Positions 45,415-54,462 of a stretch of 64,000 nucleotides of DNA are shown here, one piece after another (positions within the stretch are counted from its first letter, which is position 1; every line of letters starts with the position of its first letter). The position numbers and the translations under genes are program-made. Origin of the DNA: Bacteroidetes bacterium GWC2_46_850 (GTDB lineage Bacteria; Bacteroidota; Bacteroidia; Bacteroidales; Dysgonomonadaceae); NCBI GenBank assembly GCA_001768325.1, contig MENQ01000001.1, positions 62,001-126,000 on the forward strand. Reading direction: 5' to 3'. The notes beneath the pieces were generated by a model. That model saw only the letters and a list, made by a program, of their open reading frames with translations, made no database searches and was not told where the DNA came from.

Positions 45415-46935
45415 ATGTATACCCAAAAAGATCTTGATTTACTGCATGAGAAAGGTATCTCGCAGAAACAAATTGATGCCCAATTACATTACTTCAACAC
45501 CGGATTCCCTTATCTGTCGATTGTCAGAGCAGCTTCTACAGAAAATGGGATCATGCGTGTACCCGGAGAAATGGAAAAGATTTACCTGAAAGCATGGCAT
45601 GATTACCTGAAAACAGAGAAGATCGTGACCAAATTTGTACCGGCATCGGGCGCTGCCAGTCGCATGTTTAAAGATCTGTATGCATTCATGGATGCAGATC
45701 ATGAGGCGCCTGTCACTGCTTTCGAAAAAACATTTTTTGCACAGCTGACAGAATTTGCATTCTTTGTCTCCCTGGATGAAACATGCAAAAGTCTGTACTC
45801 CAAGGGGGTAGAGGCGATGTGCAGAGAAGGAAGATACAAGGAGGTTGTGGCAGCTCTGCTTAATCCCGAAGGGTTGAACTATGGGAACATGCCGAAAGGA
45901 CTGCTTCTCTTCCACAAATATCCGGAAGGTAACCGGACACCGGTAGGTGAACATCTGACAGAAGGTACCCTTTATGCCAAAAATGTGGATGATGAAGTGA
46001 AAGTTCACTTCACCGTCTCTGAAGAACACAAGGAATTGTTTGAGCTGCTTGTGGCTGCAAGGAAGCTAAACTATGAGTTTAAACTGAATGCTTCTTTCTC
46101 GGTATCCTACAGTATTCAAAAATCAGGTACAGATACCATTGCCGTGGATATGCAGAATAAACCGTTCAGGGAAGAGGACGGCTCGCTGCTGTTTCGTCCC
46201 GGTGGACATGGTGCGCTGATTGAGAACCTGAATGACATTGATTCGGATATCATTTTCATTAAAAATATTGACAATGTGGTTCCCGACAGATTAAAAGAAA
46301 GCGAAGCACATTATAAAAAACTGTTGGCTGGTATTCTGGTAACGATGCAACAACGCGCTTTCGGATACTTGGGAAAGCTGGAGTCGGGAATGGTAACCTC
46401 GGATGAATTGGATGAAATGTTGGCTTTTACCGAGAACGAACTCTGTATAACCCACCCGGAAACATTTGACACCGATGACGCACTCAAGGCATACCTGAAG
46501 AGAAAACTCGACCGACCTTTCCGGGTCTGCGGCATGGTGAAGAATGAGGGTGAACCGGGCGGCGGTCCCTTTATTGCGGTTAATCCCGATGGAACGGCAT
46601 CACTCCAGATACTGGAGAGCTCACAGATCAACAAGCATGATGCAAAAGCGATGGATGCTTTCAAAACAGGATCACATTTTAATCCGGTTGACCTGGTCTG
46701 TGGCGTAAGGTGTTACCAGAATAACAAGTTCGACCTGACGAAATTTGTGGATCCGAACACCGGTTTTATCTCGCACAAATCCAAAAACGGCAGGGAACTC
46801 AAAGCGCTGGAACTACCCGGATTGTGGAACGGTGCCATGAGCGACTGGAACACGATCTTTGTGGAGGTACCCGTCTCCGCCTTCAACCCGGTGAAGACGG
46901 TGAACGACCTGCTAAGGCCCGAACATCAGTCGTGA
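45415..46935 (+). CDS. DUF4301 protein, nucleotidyltransferase-like motifs
   Basis: A 506-residue cytoplasmic protein that I place in DUF4301, a Bacteroidota family of unknown function. KFVPASGAASRMFKDL resembles the glycine-rich NTP-binding start of sugar nucleotidyltransferases, and RPGGHGALIENLNDID with FIKNIDNVVPD resembles the substrate/metal region of UDP-sugar pyrophosphorylases. A nucleotidyltransferase-type fold is therefore a reasonable inference, but the activity is not shown. Its TGA stop overlaps the GTG start of the PorE-like lipoprotein, so the two are probably translated together. Confidence 0.75.
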   Translation: MYTQKDLDLLHEKGISQKQIDAQLHYFNTGFPYLSIVRAASTENGIMRVPGEMEKIYLKAWHDYLKTEKIVTKFVPASGAASRMFKDLYAFMDADHEAPVTAFEKTFFAQLTEFAFFVSLDETCKSLYSKGVEAMCREGRYKEVVAALLNPEGLNYGNMPKGLLLFHKYPEGNRTPVGEHLTEGTLYAKNVDDEVKVHFTVSEEHKELFELLVAARKLNYEFKLNASFSVSYSIQKSGTDTIAVDMQNKPFREEDGSLLFRPGGHGALIENLNDIDSDIIFIKNIDNVVPDRLKESEAHYKKLLAGILVTMQQRAFGYLGKLESGMVTSDELDEMLAFTENELCITHPETFDTDDALKAYLKRKLDRPFRVCGMVKNEGEPGGGPFIAVNPDGTASLQILESSQINKHDAKAMDAFKTGSHFNPVDLVCGVRCYQNNKFDLTKFVDPNTGFISHKSKNGRELKALELPGLWNGAMSDWNTIFVEVPVSAFNPVKTVNDLLRPEHQS

Positions 46936-48902
46936 CCTCTGCTTACAACTATATCCTGCTGCTATTCGCCTTGTTCATTGTCGCCTGCAATCAGGCAAAA
47001 CTGAGCGATGCCAGGTCACAGTATCTGCGCGGCGAGTATTATGCAGCGAGTGAAACCTATCGGAAACTGTACCGGAACACACCGCAGGATGAGCAGCCTT
47101 TGCGTGGCGTGATTGCTTTTGAGATGGCTGAAAATTACCGGGCGCTCAACCAGTCCGCACGCGCCGAATCGGCATACGCCAATGCCATTCGCTTTGATTA
47201 CCCCGATACGATGATGCACCTTTCGTACGCTCGCATGCTTCATAGGCAGGGAAAATATCGGGCGGCGGGCGATGCCTATCGCAATTTTTTGCACCTGCAG
47301 CCGGATCATCCGCTTGCCAAGAACGGGCTTGAAGGTGTCGCAGCGGCACAGCATGAACAACCATCGCGGTATGTAGTGCGTCGGATGGATCTGTTTAATT
47401 CTGCACGGAGTGAATTCAGCCCTATGCTGGCACGTCGCGACAACATGCTCTATTTCACTTCATCAAGGGATGAAGCTTTGGGAGAGACGAAGAGTCCGGT
47501 GACGGGTGTGAAATATAACGATCTGTTTGTCTCCGAAAAGGATGTGAATGACGTGTGGAAGAGACCCAAACCGCTGCCTGATGAAGTTAATACCGACTTC
47601 GATGAAGGCACACCCTCCATTACTGCCGATGGGGAATGGATGTATTACACTTCCAGTGGCGCCGATTCGGGAGACTCTGCCTTCCCGTCAATTTATTATT
47701 CGAAGAGAGTCAATGGCGTGTGGAGTGCCGGCCGTCCGCTTCAGATCGGGAAGGGTGATACGCCGTCGCTCTTTGCCCATCCTGCCATCTCCCCCTCCGG
47801 CCGCTATCTTTATTTTGTCTCCGACATGCCCGGCGGAATGGGAGGCAAGGATATCTGGCGGGTAGAGATGATGTCGGGCCACAATGTGGGTATCCCTGAG
47901 AATCCTGGCCCCAGGATCAACAGTGCCGGAAATGAAATGTTTCCCTATGTGCGAAATGATTCAACTCTTTATTTTTCTTCCGACGGTCATCCCGGCAGAG
48001 GAGGACTGGATTTGTTTGTTGCCGTAAACAGACAACCAGCCAACGACTGGCAGGTCAGCTCCCTGCCCATACCCCTTAATTCTCCGGCCGATGATTTTGG
48101 TATCACCTTTATGCGGGATGCGGAGCAGGGCTTTTTTAGTTCCAATAGGGACGATGCACGTGGTTACGATCATATTTTCTCCTTTGTTTATCCGGAAACG
48201 ACCATCCTGGTAGCAGGTTTTACCGTGGATCAGGAAGATGAATTTATCGTGGGTGCAGCAGTGCGTGTGGAGGGAAGTGATGGCTCAAAGCAGCAATTTG
48301 TTACCAATGGAAAGGGTGAATACCAATTCAAAACAACAGGAGGAATCGACTATCTTTTGATGGCAACTGCCGACGGCTTTCTTACCCAGAAAAAAACTCT
48401 CCGGACTGCAGCAGAAGAGAAAGACACAACGTATTATGTCGATTTTGAGATGATTCCTTACGATAAACCGGTCGTCCTGGAACATATTTTCTATGATTTC
48501 AACCGTGCCATCCTTCGTCCCGAATCGAAGCGGGAGCTGGATAAGCTGGTCACCATGCTGTTTGATCATCCTGCAATATCCATCGAGCTTACTGCCCATA
48601 CCGACCGGAAGGGAGATGACGCTTATAATCTGGAGCTCTCGTCGAAGCGGGCGCAGGCTGCAGCCGGTTATTTAATGGAGAGCGGTATCGAGGAAAACAG
48701 AGTCACTGCGGTGGGTCGGGGTAAAACGGAACCGAAGCATGTAAGCAAAAGTATCGCTGCTCAATTTCCGTTCCTGCAGGAAGGTGATGTGCTAACCGAT
48801 GATTTTATCAAGTTGCTCGCACCCAATCAACAGGCTGTGGCCGATCAGATCAATCGGAGAACGGAATTCCGCGTGGTTGAACCGACATTCTTCACTCCCT
48901 GA
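46932..48902 (+). CDS. porE: PorE-like outer-membrane lipoprotein (TPR, beta-propeller, CRD, OmpA)
   Basis: A 656-residue protein with the four-part architecture of Porphyromonas gingivalis PorE (PG1058), a type IX secretion component: TPR repeats (about residues 25-140), PD40/WD40-like propeller blades (about 170-425, FSPMLARRDNMLYFTSSRD), a carboxypeptidase-regulatory-like domain (about 430-500), and a C-terminal OmpA peptidoglycan-binding domain (ELTAHTDRKGDDAYNLELSS). I chose a GTG start at 46932: it overlaps the upstream TGA as GTGA and yields a lipoprotein signal, MTSAYNYILLLFALFIVAC, with lipidated C19. The protein should tie the outer membrane to peptidoglycan. The next gene, DUF4835, is also linked to type IX secretion. 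The family also includes PorE-like proteins outside that system, so the assignment is probable rather than certain. Confidence 0.75.
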   Translation: MTSAYNYILLLFALFIVACNQAKLSDARSQYLRGEYYAASETYRKLYRNTPQDEQPLRGVIAFEMAENYRALNQSARAESAYANAIRFDYPDTMMHLSYARMLHRQGKYRAAGDAYRNFLHLQPDHPLAKNGLEGVAAAQHEQPSRYVVRRMDLFNSARSEFSPMLARRDNMLYFTSSRDEALGETKSPVTGVKYNDLFVSEKDVNDVWKRPKPLPDEVNTDFDEGTPSITADGEWMYYTSSGADSGDSAFPSIYYSKRVNGVWSAGRPLQIGKGDTPSLFAHPAISPSGRYLYFVSDMPGGMGGKDIWRVEMMSGHNVGIPENPGPRINSAGNEMFPYVRNDSTLYFSSDGHPGRGGLDLFVAVNRQPANDWQVSSLPIPLNSPADDFGITFMRDAEQGFFSSNRDDARGYDHIFSFVYPETTILVAGFTVDQEDEFIVGAAVRVEGSDGSKQQFVTNGKGEYQFKTTGGIDYLLMATADGFLTQKKTLRTAAEEKDTTYYVDFEMIPYDKPVVLEHIFYDFNRAILRPESKRELDKLVTMLFDHPAISIELTAHTDRKGDDAYNLELSSKRAQAAAGYLMESGIEENRVTAVGRGKTEPKHVSKSIAAQFPFLQEGDVLTDDFIKLLAPNQQAVADQINRRTEFRVVEPTFFTP

Positions 48903-48925
48903 AACGGATTATCCAAAATAATGTG

Positions 48926-48933
48926 TATTTTTG
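48926..48933 (+). promoter_or_regulatory. -7 box for DUF4835-recN
   Basis: TATTTTTG, about 52 bases before the chosen DUF4835 ATG. It makes upstream in-frame starts unlikely. Confidence 0.4.
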
Positions 48934-48984
48934 TTCGTGAAAACCATCGGTGAAAAGCCGAGAAAAAGGACTGTCATAAACGGA

Positions 48985-49893
48985 ATGGGAATAATTCTGC
49001 GATGCTTATCAGTTTGGTTGATCGCTGCGGCAGGAGTCTTCTCTCTGTCGGCCCGGGATATAAATGCGACGGTAAAGGTGCGGAGCGATGCAGTGCATGG
49101 TTCCAACAAACAGCTTTTCACTTCACTCGAGGAGGCGCTGAGCAGCTTCATCAACGGGCGCCGGTGGAGTGACCTTTCCGGTGAGCCAAGTGAAACAATC
49201 CATTGCAACTTTACCCTGCTGGTCACAGAAGCTCTCTCAGACCGCTCCTTCCGGGGAGAACTCTATGTGCAGGCACGACGCCCGGCGGGCAGTGTTTCCC
49301 GGGAAACGCCGATGCTGAATATACGTGATCAGCAAATCGAGTTCAATTATGCAGCTTATCAACCTTTGTCGTTCGATCCCCATTTTGTGGAGGACAATCT
49401 CACGGCCACGGTTGCTTTTTATGTTTATCTGGTTCTCGGGCTGACAGCCGATGCCGATGTTCTCATGAGCGGAACACCCTTCTTTCGTGCAATGGAACAG
49501 ATCGCCGCCGCAGCACAACCCTATGGCTGGAGGGGATGGGAGCGGGAGAGAAGCAGCCGGAGTCGTGCAGTTGTGGCAGCCACCTTCAATGACGGATCGG
49601 CGGAAGATTTTCGCAAAATGTGGTTCCGGTACCATGCATCCGGAATCGATTTATTGTCAGCTAACCCTGCCGATGGACGGGAAAATATGGTTTCTGCGGT
49701 AGCGCTGATCGCATCACTTCAGGAAGAGCAACCAGGTTCTGTTTTGATTTCATTGTTTGGAGATGCAAAGCTTGAGGAGCTGACCTTACTGCTTTCAAAC
49801 GGTAACAGGGTGGAAAAACGGCAGGCTTATCAGACGCTCCGGAAAATATATCCCACACGCGGTACACTGCTTGATACGTTGAGAGAAAATTAA
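48985..49893 (+). CDS. DUF4835 exported protein (PorD-like)
   Basis: A 302-residue protein with a signal peptide (MGIILRCLSVWLIAAAGVFS, cleavage after LSA). The mature part DINATVKVRSDAVHGSNKQL and YAAYQPLSFDPHFVEDNLTA follows the DUF4835 pattern, a Bacteroidota family that some annotation pipelines label PorD and connect with type IX secretion; I am not certain of that name. I use the ATG at 48985 because earlier in-frame codons lie on the promoter box. It ends one base before recN, the usual neighbour of this family. Periplasmic location is inferred. Confidence 0.8.
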   Translation: MGIILRCLSVWLIAAAGVFSLSARDINATVKVRSDAVHGSNKQLFTSLEEALSSFINGRRWSDLSGEPSETIHCNFTLLVTEALSDRSFRGELYVQARRPAGSVSRETPMLNIRDQQIEFNYAAYQPLSFDPHFVEDNLTATVAFYVYLVLGLTADADVLMSGTPFFRAMEQIAAAAQPYGWRGWERERSSRSRAVVAATFNDGSAEDFRKMWFRYHASGIDLLSANPADGRENMVSAVALIASLQEEQPGSVLISLFGDAKLEELTLLLSNGNRVEKRQAYQTLRKIYPTRGTLLDTLREN

Positions 49894-49894
49894 T

Positions 49895-51562
49895 ATGTTA
49901 AAATCGCTGTTCATTCATAATTATGCATTGATCGACTCGCTTCAGATCGACTTCGACAGGGGATTTACCGTGATCACCGGAGAAACGGGTGCCGGAAAAT
50001 CGATCATCCTGGGCGCTTTATCTCTGATTCTCGGACAACGTGCCGACGCACGACACATCAAGCAGGGAGAAACAAGGTGTGTGATTGAAGGTGTTTTCGA
50101 TATCGCCGCCTATGACATGCAGCCTCTTTTTGAAGAACGCGACTGGATTTACGATGGCGACGAATGTATCCTGCGCCGGGAAATCTGGTCGAACGGCAAG
50201 TCCCGCGCGTTTGTCAATGATTCGCCAGTCTACCTGAACGACCTGAAAGGGTTTGGAGACAGACTCATCGACATCCATTCACAGCATCAGAATCTGGCAT
50301 TGAACGACAACCTGTTTCAGCTCAACGTGGTGGATCTGCTGGCCGGTACCACCAAGGAACGGCTGGAATATGCAGTTGCTTATACCGACTATCGTTCCAC
50401 CGAGCAGATGTTGAAGGAGATGCGTTTGCAGGCACGAAAAAATAAGGAGGAGGAAGACTACCTGAGGTTTCAGTACACTGCCTTGTCGGAAGCAGCGCTG
50501 CAGCCTGGCGAACAGGAGAGGCTGGAGACCGAGCTCGAGGCCGTCACCCATTCCGAAGAGATCAAATCGGGTCTTTTTACGGTCACCTCACTCCTCTCCG
50601 GCAATGAACAAAATGTGGAGTCGTTGCTGCGGACGGTAGGTGATACATTGCAGCAGGTGCAGGTTGTCTATCCCAGGGCAGCTGATTTGATGGCAAGGGT
50701 AGAATCTGCCTATATCGACCTGAAAGATGTACGTGTAGAGGCATCTCACTTCTTTGAGGATATTGATTTCGATCCCAACCGTCAGCAGTTGCTGGAGGAT
50801 CGTTTGAGTACGATCTACGATCTCCAGAAAAAGCACGCTGTGGCTACTGTGGAGGAGCTGTTACAGTTGCGCGATGAGATGGGTATAAAGCTTCAGGGTA
50901 TCGATTCACTCGACGAACAACTGGCCTCACTGGAGAGGGAAATAGAAGTCAGGAGTTCCGAAATGCTCGGGAAAGCAAATCGGCTGACCCAAAAACGAAA
51001 GGCAGCAGTGCCTGCCATTGAGAAGGAGCTGATAGAGAAGCTGGCCTTTTTGCGAATGCCCAACGTGCGCTTTCGTTGCGAGTTTACTGCCAGAAGTCAT
51101 CCCGATGCTACCGGCGCCGACCAGGTGCAATTTCTCTTTTCTGCCAACAGAAACAGGGAGTTGCAGCCCGTTTCTCAGATTGCTTCGGGAGGTGAAATAT
51201 CGCGATTGATGCTTTGTCTGAAATCGATGATAGCCGGAGCTACAGCCCTGCCTACCATCATCTTCGATGAAATAGATACTGGTACGTCGGGTGAGGTGGC
51301 CGATAAGGTGGGAGTCATCATGGAAGAGATGGGCAAGCAGATGCAGGTGATCGCCATCACCCACCTGCCGCAAATTGCTTCGAAAGGATATTCTCATTTT
51401 GTGGTCTACAAGGAAGATCATGCCGACACGGTCTCCACGCAGTTAAAACAGCTGTCGACAGAAGAAAGGGTGTCTGAAATAGCACGCATGCTCAGCGGCG
51501 CGGAGATCTCCCTGCAAGCGATAGAAAATGCGCGGGTAATGCTGGGTGACACGGGAGAGTAA
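49895..51562 (+). CDS. recN: DNA repair protein RecN
   Basis: A 555-residue SMC-like ATPase in double-strand break repair. Walker A is GETGAGKS (residues 29-36), the coiled-coil arms span about 160-370, and the C-terminal half has the signature IASGGEISRLMLCLKSMIAG and Walker B TIIFDEIDTGTSGEVADKVG. The ATG follows the DUF4835 stop by one base. Immediately after its stop lies a triple GACACAA repeat. Confidence 0.98.
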   Translation: MLKSLFIHNYALIDSLQIDFDRGFTVITGETGAGKSIILGALSLILGQRADARHIKQGETRCVIEGVFDIAAYDMQPLFEERDWIYDGDECILRREIWSNGKSRAFVNDSPVYLNDLKGFGDRLIDIHSQHQNLALNDNLFQLNVVDLLAGTTKERLEYAVAYTDYRSTEQMLKEMRLQARKNKEEEDYLRFQYTALSEAALQPGEQERLETELEAVTHSEEIKSGLFTVTSLLSGNEQNVESLLRTVGDTLQQVQVVYPRAADLMARVESAYIDLKDVRVEASHFFEDIDFDPNRQQLLEDRLSTIYDLQKKHAVATVEELLQLRDEMGIKLQGIDSLDEQLASLEREIEVRSSEMLGKANRLTQKRKAAVPAIEKELIEKLAFLRMPNVRFRCEFTARSHPDATGADQVQFLFSANRNRELQPVSQIASGGEISRLMLCLKSMIAGATALPTIIFDEIDTGTSGEVADKVGVIMEEMGKQMQVIAITHLPQIASKGYSHFVVYKEDHADTVSTQLKQLSTEERVSEIARMLSGAEISLQAIENARVMLGDTGE

Positions 51563-51583
51563 GACACAAGACACAAGACACAA
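51563..51583. repeat. Triple GACACAA heptamer repeat
   Basis: Three perfect tandem copies directly after the recN stop codon, then a degenerate fourth (GACGAAG). It is non-coding in the chosen annotation. Confidence 0.85.
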
Positions 51584-51641
51584 GACGAAGGTCAAAGATA
51601 TACGATTAAACAGTAGCAATACTTTATCTGTTAATGATAGA

Positions 51642-52391
51642 ATGAAAGAGAAAGAAATGATTTTCGGCATCCGTGCCGTGATGGAAGCGGTGGAAGCCGG
51701 GAAGGATATCGATAAAGTGATGGTGAAGCGGGAGCTGTCGGGTGACTTGTTCCAGGAGCTGCAACAGCTGCTTCGCAGTTATGAGATACCAATGCAGCGG
51801 GTACCGCTGGAGCGCATAGACCGGATCACACGGAAGAATCATCAGGGAGTGATCGCCTTTACTTCTGCGGTGACCTATCAGAAGCTGGAAAATATCATAC
51901 CCCTGCTTTATGAAGAAGGAAAAAATCCGTTTATCCTGGTGCTGGACGGCGTGACCGACGTGCGCAATTTTGGTGCCATAGCCCGTACCTGTGAGGTTGC
52001 CGGCGTGAATGCCATCGTAATCCCGGCCCGGGGAAGTGTCACTGTAAATGCCGATGCCATCAAAACATCGGCCGGCGCACTGCATACAATCCCAGTCTGT
52101 CGGGAACAAAATCTAAAAGAAGCCATCATCTTTCTCAAAAACAGCGGAATAAAAGTTGTCGCTGCCACCGAGAAAGCTGCTAATTTTTATACAAATTGCG
52201 ATTTTACCGTACCTGCCGCCATCGTCATGGGTGCAGAGGATGAGGGTGTGGCCACCGATCATTTACGTGTGAGCGATGAGCTGGTAAAAATTCCACAATC
52301 GGGAAATATCCAGTCCCTCAACGTGTCGGTTGCTGCGGGTGTTCTCATTTATGAGGTTATCCGTCAGAGAAATCTGGCAATGGAAAACTGA
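51642..52391 (+). CDS. rlmB: 23S rRNA 2'-O-ribose methyltransferase RlmB (SpoU family)
   Basis: A 249-residue enzyme expected to methylate the 2'-OH of G2251 in 23S rRNA using S-adenosylmethionine. The L30e-like substrate-binding domain is at the N-terminus (IFGIRAVMEAVEAGKDIDKV). The trefoil-knot SPOUT domain has motif 1 LDGVTDVRNFGAIARTCEVA, motif 2 VMGAEDEGV and motif 3 KIPQSGNIQSLNVSVAAGV. I start at the ATG at 51642, since the upstream in-frame part is the GACACAA repeat and is not protein-like. Confidence 0.93.
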   Translation: MKEKEMIFGIRAVMEAVEAGKDIDKVMVKRELSGDLFQELQQLLRSYEIPMQRVPLERIDRITRKNHQGVIAFTSAVTYQKLENIIPLLYEEGKNPFILVLDGVTDVRNFGAIARTCEVAGVNAIVIPARGSVTVNADAIKTSAGALHTIPVCREQNLKEAIIFLKNSGIKVVAATEKAANFYTNCDFTVPAAIVMGAEDEGVATDHLRVSDELVKIPQSGNIQSLNVSVAAGVLIYEVIRQRNLAMEN

Positions 52392-52430
52392 TTGCTGACC
52401 ACAATGAATTTACAATAAATAATCACAACT

Positions 52431-52811
52431 ATGGACAAAAAAGTAATTACGACAAATAACGCGCCGGCAGCTGTCGGGCCATACAGTCAGGCCATAGAGG
52501 CAAACGGCATGCTCTTTTTATCGGGAATGCTGCCCATCGACCCCACTACCGGATATCTCGTCCCGGGAGGGATCAAAGAACAGACAGCGCAGGTATTTAT
52601 GAATATCAAAGCTGTCCTGTCTGCTGCAGGAACCAATGTCAATAACATTGTCAAGACCACGGTATTCCTGGAGGATATGTCACACTTCGGTGCGATGAAT
52701 GATGTTTATGCAGCTCAGTTCAGCGGTGCCTTTCCAGCCCGCTCATCTTTTGCCGTGAAGACGCTTCCCAAAAATGCATTGGTGGAAATAGAAGTGATCG
52801 CAATTAAATGA
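52431..52811 (+). CDS. ridA: RidA family enamine/imine deaminase
   Basis: A 126-residue protein that hydrolyses reactive 2-aminoacrylate and related enamines released by PLP enzymes. It starts NNAPAAVGPYSQAIEANGML and has the family segment VNNIVKTTVFLEDMSHFGAM with P-A-R-S-S-F near residue 104; that arginine binds the substrate carboxylate. The C-terminal residues are VEIEVIAIK. The ATGA overlap with the next gene couples it to yccF. Confidence 0.95.
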   Translation: MDKKVITTNNAPAAVGPYSQAIEANGMLFLSGMLPIDPTTGYLVPGGIKEQTAQVFMNIKAVLSAAGTNVNNIVKTTVFLEDMSHFGAMNDVYAAQFSGAFPARSSFAVKTLPKNALVEIEVIAIK

Positions 52812-53188
52812 GAACAATCGGGAATATCATCTGGTTTGTTTTTGGTGGAGTTTTTGTGGCTATCGAATATATTATAGGCAGTATCGCCCTGATGATTACC
52901 ATCATTGGTATCCCCTTCGGACTTCAGTCGCTGAAACTGGCAGAGGTAGCCTTGTGGCCTTTTGGAAAGAAGGTTGTCCACAGTGAACCTTCCTCCGGTT
53001 GTCTCTCCCTGTTGATGAATGTGATCTGGTTCTTCGTGGGAGGCATTCCCATCGTGTTCACGCATCTGTTATTCGGTATTCTTTTTTACATCACCATCAT
53101 CGGTATTCCTTTCGGGAACCAACATTTTAAATTGATGAGACTGGCTCTTGCTCCTTTTGGGAAGAAGGTAGTTTATCAGGGTGTATAA
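52808..53188 (+). CDS. yccF: YccF family inner-membrane protein
   Basis: A 126-residue membrane protein of the YccF (DUF307) family, function unknown. It is an internal duplication: each half has a long hydrophobic stretch, then TIIGIPFG and K-L-x-x-x-x-L-x-P-F-G-K-K-V-V. It overlaps ridA by four bases (ATGA). It ends 22 bases from the convergent tatC stop. Confidence 0.9.
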   Translation: MRTIGNIIWFVFGGVFVAIEYIIGSIALMITIIGIPFGLQSLKLAEVALWPFGKKVVHSEPSSGCLSLLMNVIWFFVGGIPIVFTHLLFGILFYITIIGIPFGNQHFKLMRLALAPFGKKVVYQGV

Positions 53189-53209
53189 AACAAGGACGGA
53201 CGGAAGTTG

Positions 53210-54043
53210 TTAGTCGTAAACCGCAGGCAGATTTTCCTCCTCTTCCTCTTCTTCAACCGGCGGTTCTTTCTTCACAACAAAGGCACTGATCTCCCACAAA
53301 GCATAAAGAGGCAGTGTGACCACGAAAAGTGAAAAAGGATCGCCCGAAGGGGTGATGAAGGCGGCAAGCACCAGTGCACCCACGACGGCATGACGTCTGT
53401 ATTTTCGGAAGAAGGGACGGTACACCAGCCCAAGAATGGATAATAGCCAGAATACAAGCGGTATCTCAAAAACAAGTCCCATGACCAGTATAAGTGTATA
53501 AAAATTACTCATATAGGAATCGAGGGAGATCATATTTTCGATGGAGTCACTTAGCTCAAACGTGATCAGGAACCGGAAGATCAATGGAAAAACGACAAAA
53601 TAACCCACCATGCAACCGATAACAAACATGACACCCCCAAATCCGAAAGCCCTCTTTATTCCTTTTGCTTCATTGGCGTAAAGTGCGGGACTCACAAATT
53701 TCCATATCTCATATAAGATATAGGGGATGGTGCAAAGTACGCCGAACGCAAGTGAGGTAGATATATAGGTCATAAACTGCGTGGTCATGTTGATGTTGAG
53801 GATGTTTACATCAAATGAATCAGCGGAGAAATCGGGTAGAAACGGGATAAAACGGCTGGCCTTGTCCATAAACCTGTAGGTGACAAAGTCTGACGTGCGG
53901 GGGGCAAGAATAATGGTGTCAAAGATGTGGGGGATAAGAATAAATCCCACGACCGAGAAAACAATCACAGCAATGATAATACGAATCAGCGTCCATCGGA
54001 ATTCCTCCAGATGATCCCAAAAGGACATTTCTTTCTCTGCCAT
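53210..54043 (-). CDS. tatC: Sec-independent translocase subunit TatC
   Basis: A 277-residue polytopic protein that recognises twin-arginine signal peptides. It starts MSFWDHLEEFRWTLIRIIIA, the conserved S-x-W-x-H-L-x-E-L-R region, and has six membrane helices and the periplasmic F-V-S-P-A-L motif. The C-terminus is an acidic tail (PPVEEEEEEENLPAVYD). It lies 110 bases after tatA with a terminator-like hairpin between. No tatB is seen, consistent with a minimal TatAC system. Confidence 0.96.
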   Translation of the reverse strand: MAEKEMSFWDHLEEFRWTLIRIIIAVIVFSVVGFILIPHIFDTIILAPRTSDFVTYRFMDKASRFIPFLPDFSADSFDVNILNINMTTQFMTYISTSLAFGVLCTIPYILYEIWKFVSPALYANEAKGIKRAFGFGGVMFVIGCMVGYFVVFPLIFRFLITFELSDSIENMISLDSYMSNFYTLILVMGLVFEIPLVFWLLSILGLVYRPFFRKYRRHAVVGALVLAAFITPSGDPFSLFVVTLPLYALWEISAFVVKKEPPVEEEEEEENLPAVYD

Positions 54044-54076
54044 GTATGTCTTGTGCTATAGATTAAAATCACGAAA

Positions 54077-54100
54077 ACAACCTGAAGAAAATCAGGTTGT
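54077..54100 (-). terminator. Terminator-like hairpin between tatA and tatC
   Basis: A perfect 9-bp stem ACAACCTGA (54077-54085) with TCAGGTTGT (54092-54100) and a six-base loop. On the minus strand it is followed by TTTCG, a short and imperfect U-run, so it is likely a partial terminator or mRNA-end stabiliser. Confidence 0.6.
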
Positions 54101-54153
54101 GATCGGGAATGTGTACGTTAGTCAATAAGGAAAGCGTATGTTGAAGTACCTTT

Positions 54154-54363
54154 TTACTTTTCGCCGTTTGAGTTTGAATTGTGTTCGGAGGGACCGGCCT
54201 TGATGTCGTCCTCGATATCATTCAGTCCTTTCTTGAAGCTGTTGATACCTTTTCCCAGTCCTTTCATGAATTCAGGTATTTTTCTGCCTCCGAAAAGAAT
54301 CAATATGACCAGTACAATGATGGGTATTTCCCAACCGTTTAAATTAATGAGCAGTGGATTCAT
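54154..54363 (-). CDS. tatA: Sec-independent translocase subunit TatA
   Basis: A 69-residue protein with one N-terminal membrane helix, then the hinge F-G-G-R-K-I-P-E ([20 protein letters not shown]) and an amphipathic helix, ending in a polar tail. This pore-forming subunit is needed in excess over TatC, which fits the hairpin after it. A TACATTTG box at 54418-54411 may be its own promoter. Confidence 0.95.
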   Translation of the reverse strand: MNPLLINLNGWEIPIIVLVILILFGGRKIPEFMKGLGKGINSFKKGLNDIEDDIKAGPSEHNSNSNGEK

Positions 54364-54410
54364 AGGTTTTATTTTTTGAATGTTTAATACTCCCCGTTTT
54401 ATGTGGACTG

Positions 54411-54418
54411 CAAATGTA
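54411..54418 (-). promoter_or_regulatory. -7 box for tatA
   Basis: TACATTTG on the minus strand, about 48 bases before the tatA ATG. No clear -33. Confidence 0.4.
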
Positions 54419-54462
54419 GGATTAATTTACGAATATGGCGAAATTTTTTAATATAAAGTTCA

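Noticed and set aside
46824-46931. Upstream in-frame ATG for the PorE-like gene
   Set aside because: It would add 36 residues without a signal peptide and overlap DUF4301 by 112 bases; the GTG at 46932 gives a clean lipoprotein signal.
51546-51641. Extended N-terminus of RlmB
   Set aside because: It is encoded by the GACACAA repeat and is not protein-like.
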